Translations under genes and position numbers: made by a program
Notes under the pieces: generated by a model
What the model was told of the DNA's origin: nothing
What the model saw: only the letters and a program-made list of their open reading frames with translations
The model's database searches: none
Source of the DNA: Dunaliella salina
Lineage: Eukaryota > Chlorophyta > Chlorophyceae > Chlamydomonadales > Dunaliellaceae
Direction: 5' to 3'
Length of the DNA: 17,377 nt
NCBI GenBank assembly: GCA_002284615.2
Contig: MU070150.1
Location: 64,160-81,536 of the forward strand
Shown: positions 16,112 to 17,377 of the stretch, one piece after another
Position numbering within the stretch: position 1 is the first letter of the stretch
How the letters are laid out: every line of letters starts with the position of its first letter

Positions 16112-17377
16112 ACCAAAACCAGGAGAGGTCTTGGGATTTAACCTTCGCATGTAATAACAGACAGTAGGGTATAATGCAGCTGCATCCGGTAATTCCATAT
16201 CATCATGTGCAGGCATACCATGCATATGAACAGCTGTGCAATTAGTTTTTTGACGGGCAGTCCAACTGAGCACCAAAATGTTTGTTTAGATATGTCTGTC
16301 AACCTTCTGCGGTGATTGGAGCCTGCTGGTTTGTTCTAGGCTTCCTCAGCAATTCATGTATGTCAGGGGCGTGCCTCTGGAGTCTGTCCAGAAACACAGC
16401 CTTCGTGTACTTTCCATGAGCATGCCGAGCACGCCTGGTTTGCTTTCTGTGCTCTTTTTCCAGGAAACGACATGCATGCAATGCTTGACCACTCTTCTCT
16501 CTTGCATAGCTTGGATGAGATTGCGCCTTTTTTGTCGGCACGATTCATCAAACCAAATGGGTCTGCGAATCCCCTTCTTCTCAGTCCTTTTAAAAACGCA
16601 GTCCTGAATCTTGTACATCCCAACATGATGTTCACTAGCTGCCTGCATGATCCAGCTCCTCAAACAAAAGCACGCAGTGTCAACATTGCCTGCTTCCAAA
16701 GCATCCTCAAACTGCACCGGCATCTCCAGGTTCCTTTGAAGTTCATCCACATAGGCATTCAGGCGCTCAGGTTTCCAGACCAAAGTGAGTTTGCTGGCGC
16801 ACAAATCCATTCCACATGTATGCACGGAGGGAGGTGACCATTCAACATTTTGAACTACATCGGGAACTCGAAGAACCAGCGTAATGCACCCATGGTCACT
16901 TGAGTTCAGAGATGGAGAATGGATTTGTGACTGCTGTACATGCCGAAACAAAGAAGGAGTGATCAGAATATGGTCTGGTCTACTACGCCTAGCATTTCTG
17001 CTGTAAGTAGGATGCCCAACGTAAGTGGGCTGTCCATCATCACCTCGCATGCGCCCAATAGCGAATGTAAGTCCATACGCAGCAGCAGTATCCACAAGCA
17101 AACTGCCAGCCAAGCAAACATGTTGAGGGTTCGAACATCAACTCCTCCTAGCAAAACATTGCGCGAGTGTTGAATCAAACTTATTCAGATCAACTGGTTC
17201 AGGGCCTGTGCACCTTTTTTTATAATTCTCACCCATTGCAATAGCTCTCTTCTTTTCAAGGTTTTCCATGCAGACATCTCCCTCAGCCACAGGACTTTCT
17301 CTTGCTGGACATCACACCTATTGTTTGCCATAAATAGTCTACGCCATTATTCCAACAAAAAAAACGCAGACCTGCTG
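16112..17377 (-). pseudogene. LINE copy 2, endonuclease to RT start
   Basis: The main open frame (17113-16346) reads LLVDTAAAYGLTFAIGRMRG, GQPTYVGHPTYS, SRPDHILITPSLF (Asp near 16975), LNSSDHGCITLVL (DH at 16892-16897), then a charged linker with WFDESCRQKRRNLIQAMQ. After a frameshift it continues as HAPDIHELLRKPRTNQQ and APITAE and, one frame on, AALYPTVCYYMRRLNPKTSP with GFG at the junction. This is the C-terminal half of an AP-type endonuclease, which nicks target DNA, the linker and the first RT element (..P-G-F-D). Upstream of 17113 another frame continues (ENLEKKRAIAMGENYKK, NPQHVCLAGS) to the window edge. Frameshifts and one stop inactivate it. Confidence 0.88.

Noticed and set aside
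15875..16276. 133-codon minus-strand frame as one gene
   Set aside because: Only its first half (to about 16112) is LINE linker/RT start. The rest is the antisense of the plus-strand RNase H segment.
17120..17150. ggttcgaac-like tRNA T-loop
   Set aside because: The match lies within the decayed LINE endonuclease and no acceptor or anticodon stem pairs around it.

Overview
This window looks like repeat-dense, gene-poor nuclear DNA from a eukaryote. It has no operon-like gene packing. Long dinucleotide tracts, many minisatellites, interstitial telomere-like repeats and several decayed non-LTR retrotransposons (LINEs) fill it. The CCCTAAA/TTTAGGG motif near the left end is the plant-type telomere repeat, which fits the green lineage but also occurs in dinoflagellates and some other protists. 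I do not name a species, and I see no intact host gene that I would defend.

Left part (1-4020) is mostly tandem and dispersed repeats: an (AC)n tract, a mosaic of telomere-like blocks tied to a recurring ~100-bp unit, a 47-bp minisatellite whose three forward frames are all open, a ten-copy 31-bp array running into a large foldback (arms ~230 bp, spacer 77 bp), and a 188-bp tandem duplication. Centre-left (4020-10500) holds the C-terminal end of one LINE (minus strand, stop at 4725-4727), a GCTGCTCC-rich array followed by 76-bp repeats, two diverged ~640-bp units, a 223-bp repeat family, 113-bp and 98-bp duplications, a tiny 5'-truncated LINE insertion with a 14-bp target-site duplication, a 59-bp dimeric (29+30) array and a (GT)n tract. 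The region 10500-11745 is featureless to me.

The right part (11748-17377) is a LINE graveyard. LINE copy 1 (minus strand, ~15180 to 11748) can be followed, through many frameshifts and stops, from the end of its endonuclease through linker, reverse transcriptase with YADD, thumb-like region and CCHC-like C-terminal knuckle to a 3' UTR ending in CTTAC repeats. It shows no RNase H domain between thumb and knuckle. It is interrupted by a 155-bp 5'-truncated LINE 3' end flanked by a perfect 12-bp target-site duplication. Further right, an RNase H domain on the plus strand (15327-16111) meets, tail to tail at about 16110, the endonuclease-to-RT-start part of another LINE on the minus strand (16112-17377). 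The RNase H stretch has no ATG, so a start-codon-based gene search would miss it.

Taken together, at least two LINE lineages (with and without RNase H) have colonised the locus, been truncated, nested and rearranged. The 3' UTR plus short tandem tail of copy 1 recurs at three other sites, showing a family that moved in trans or in cis and left very short copies.
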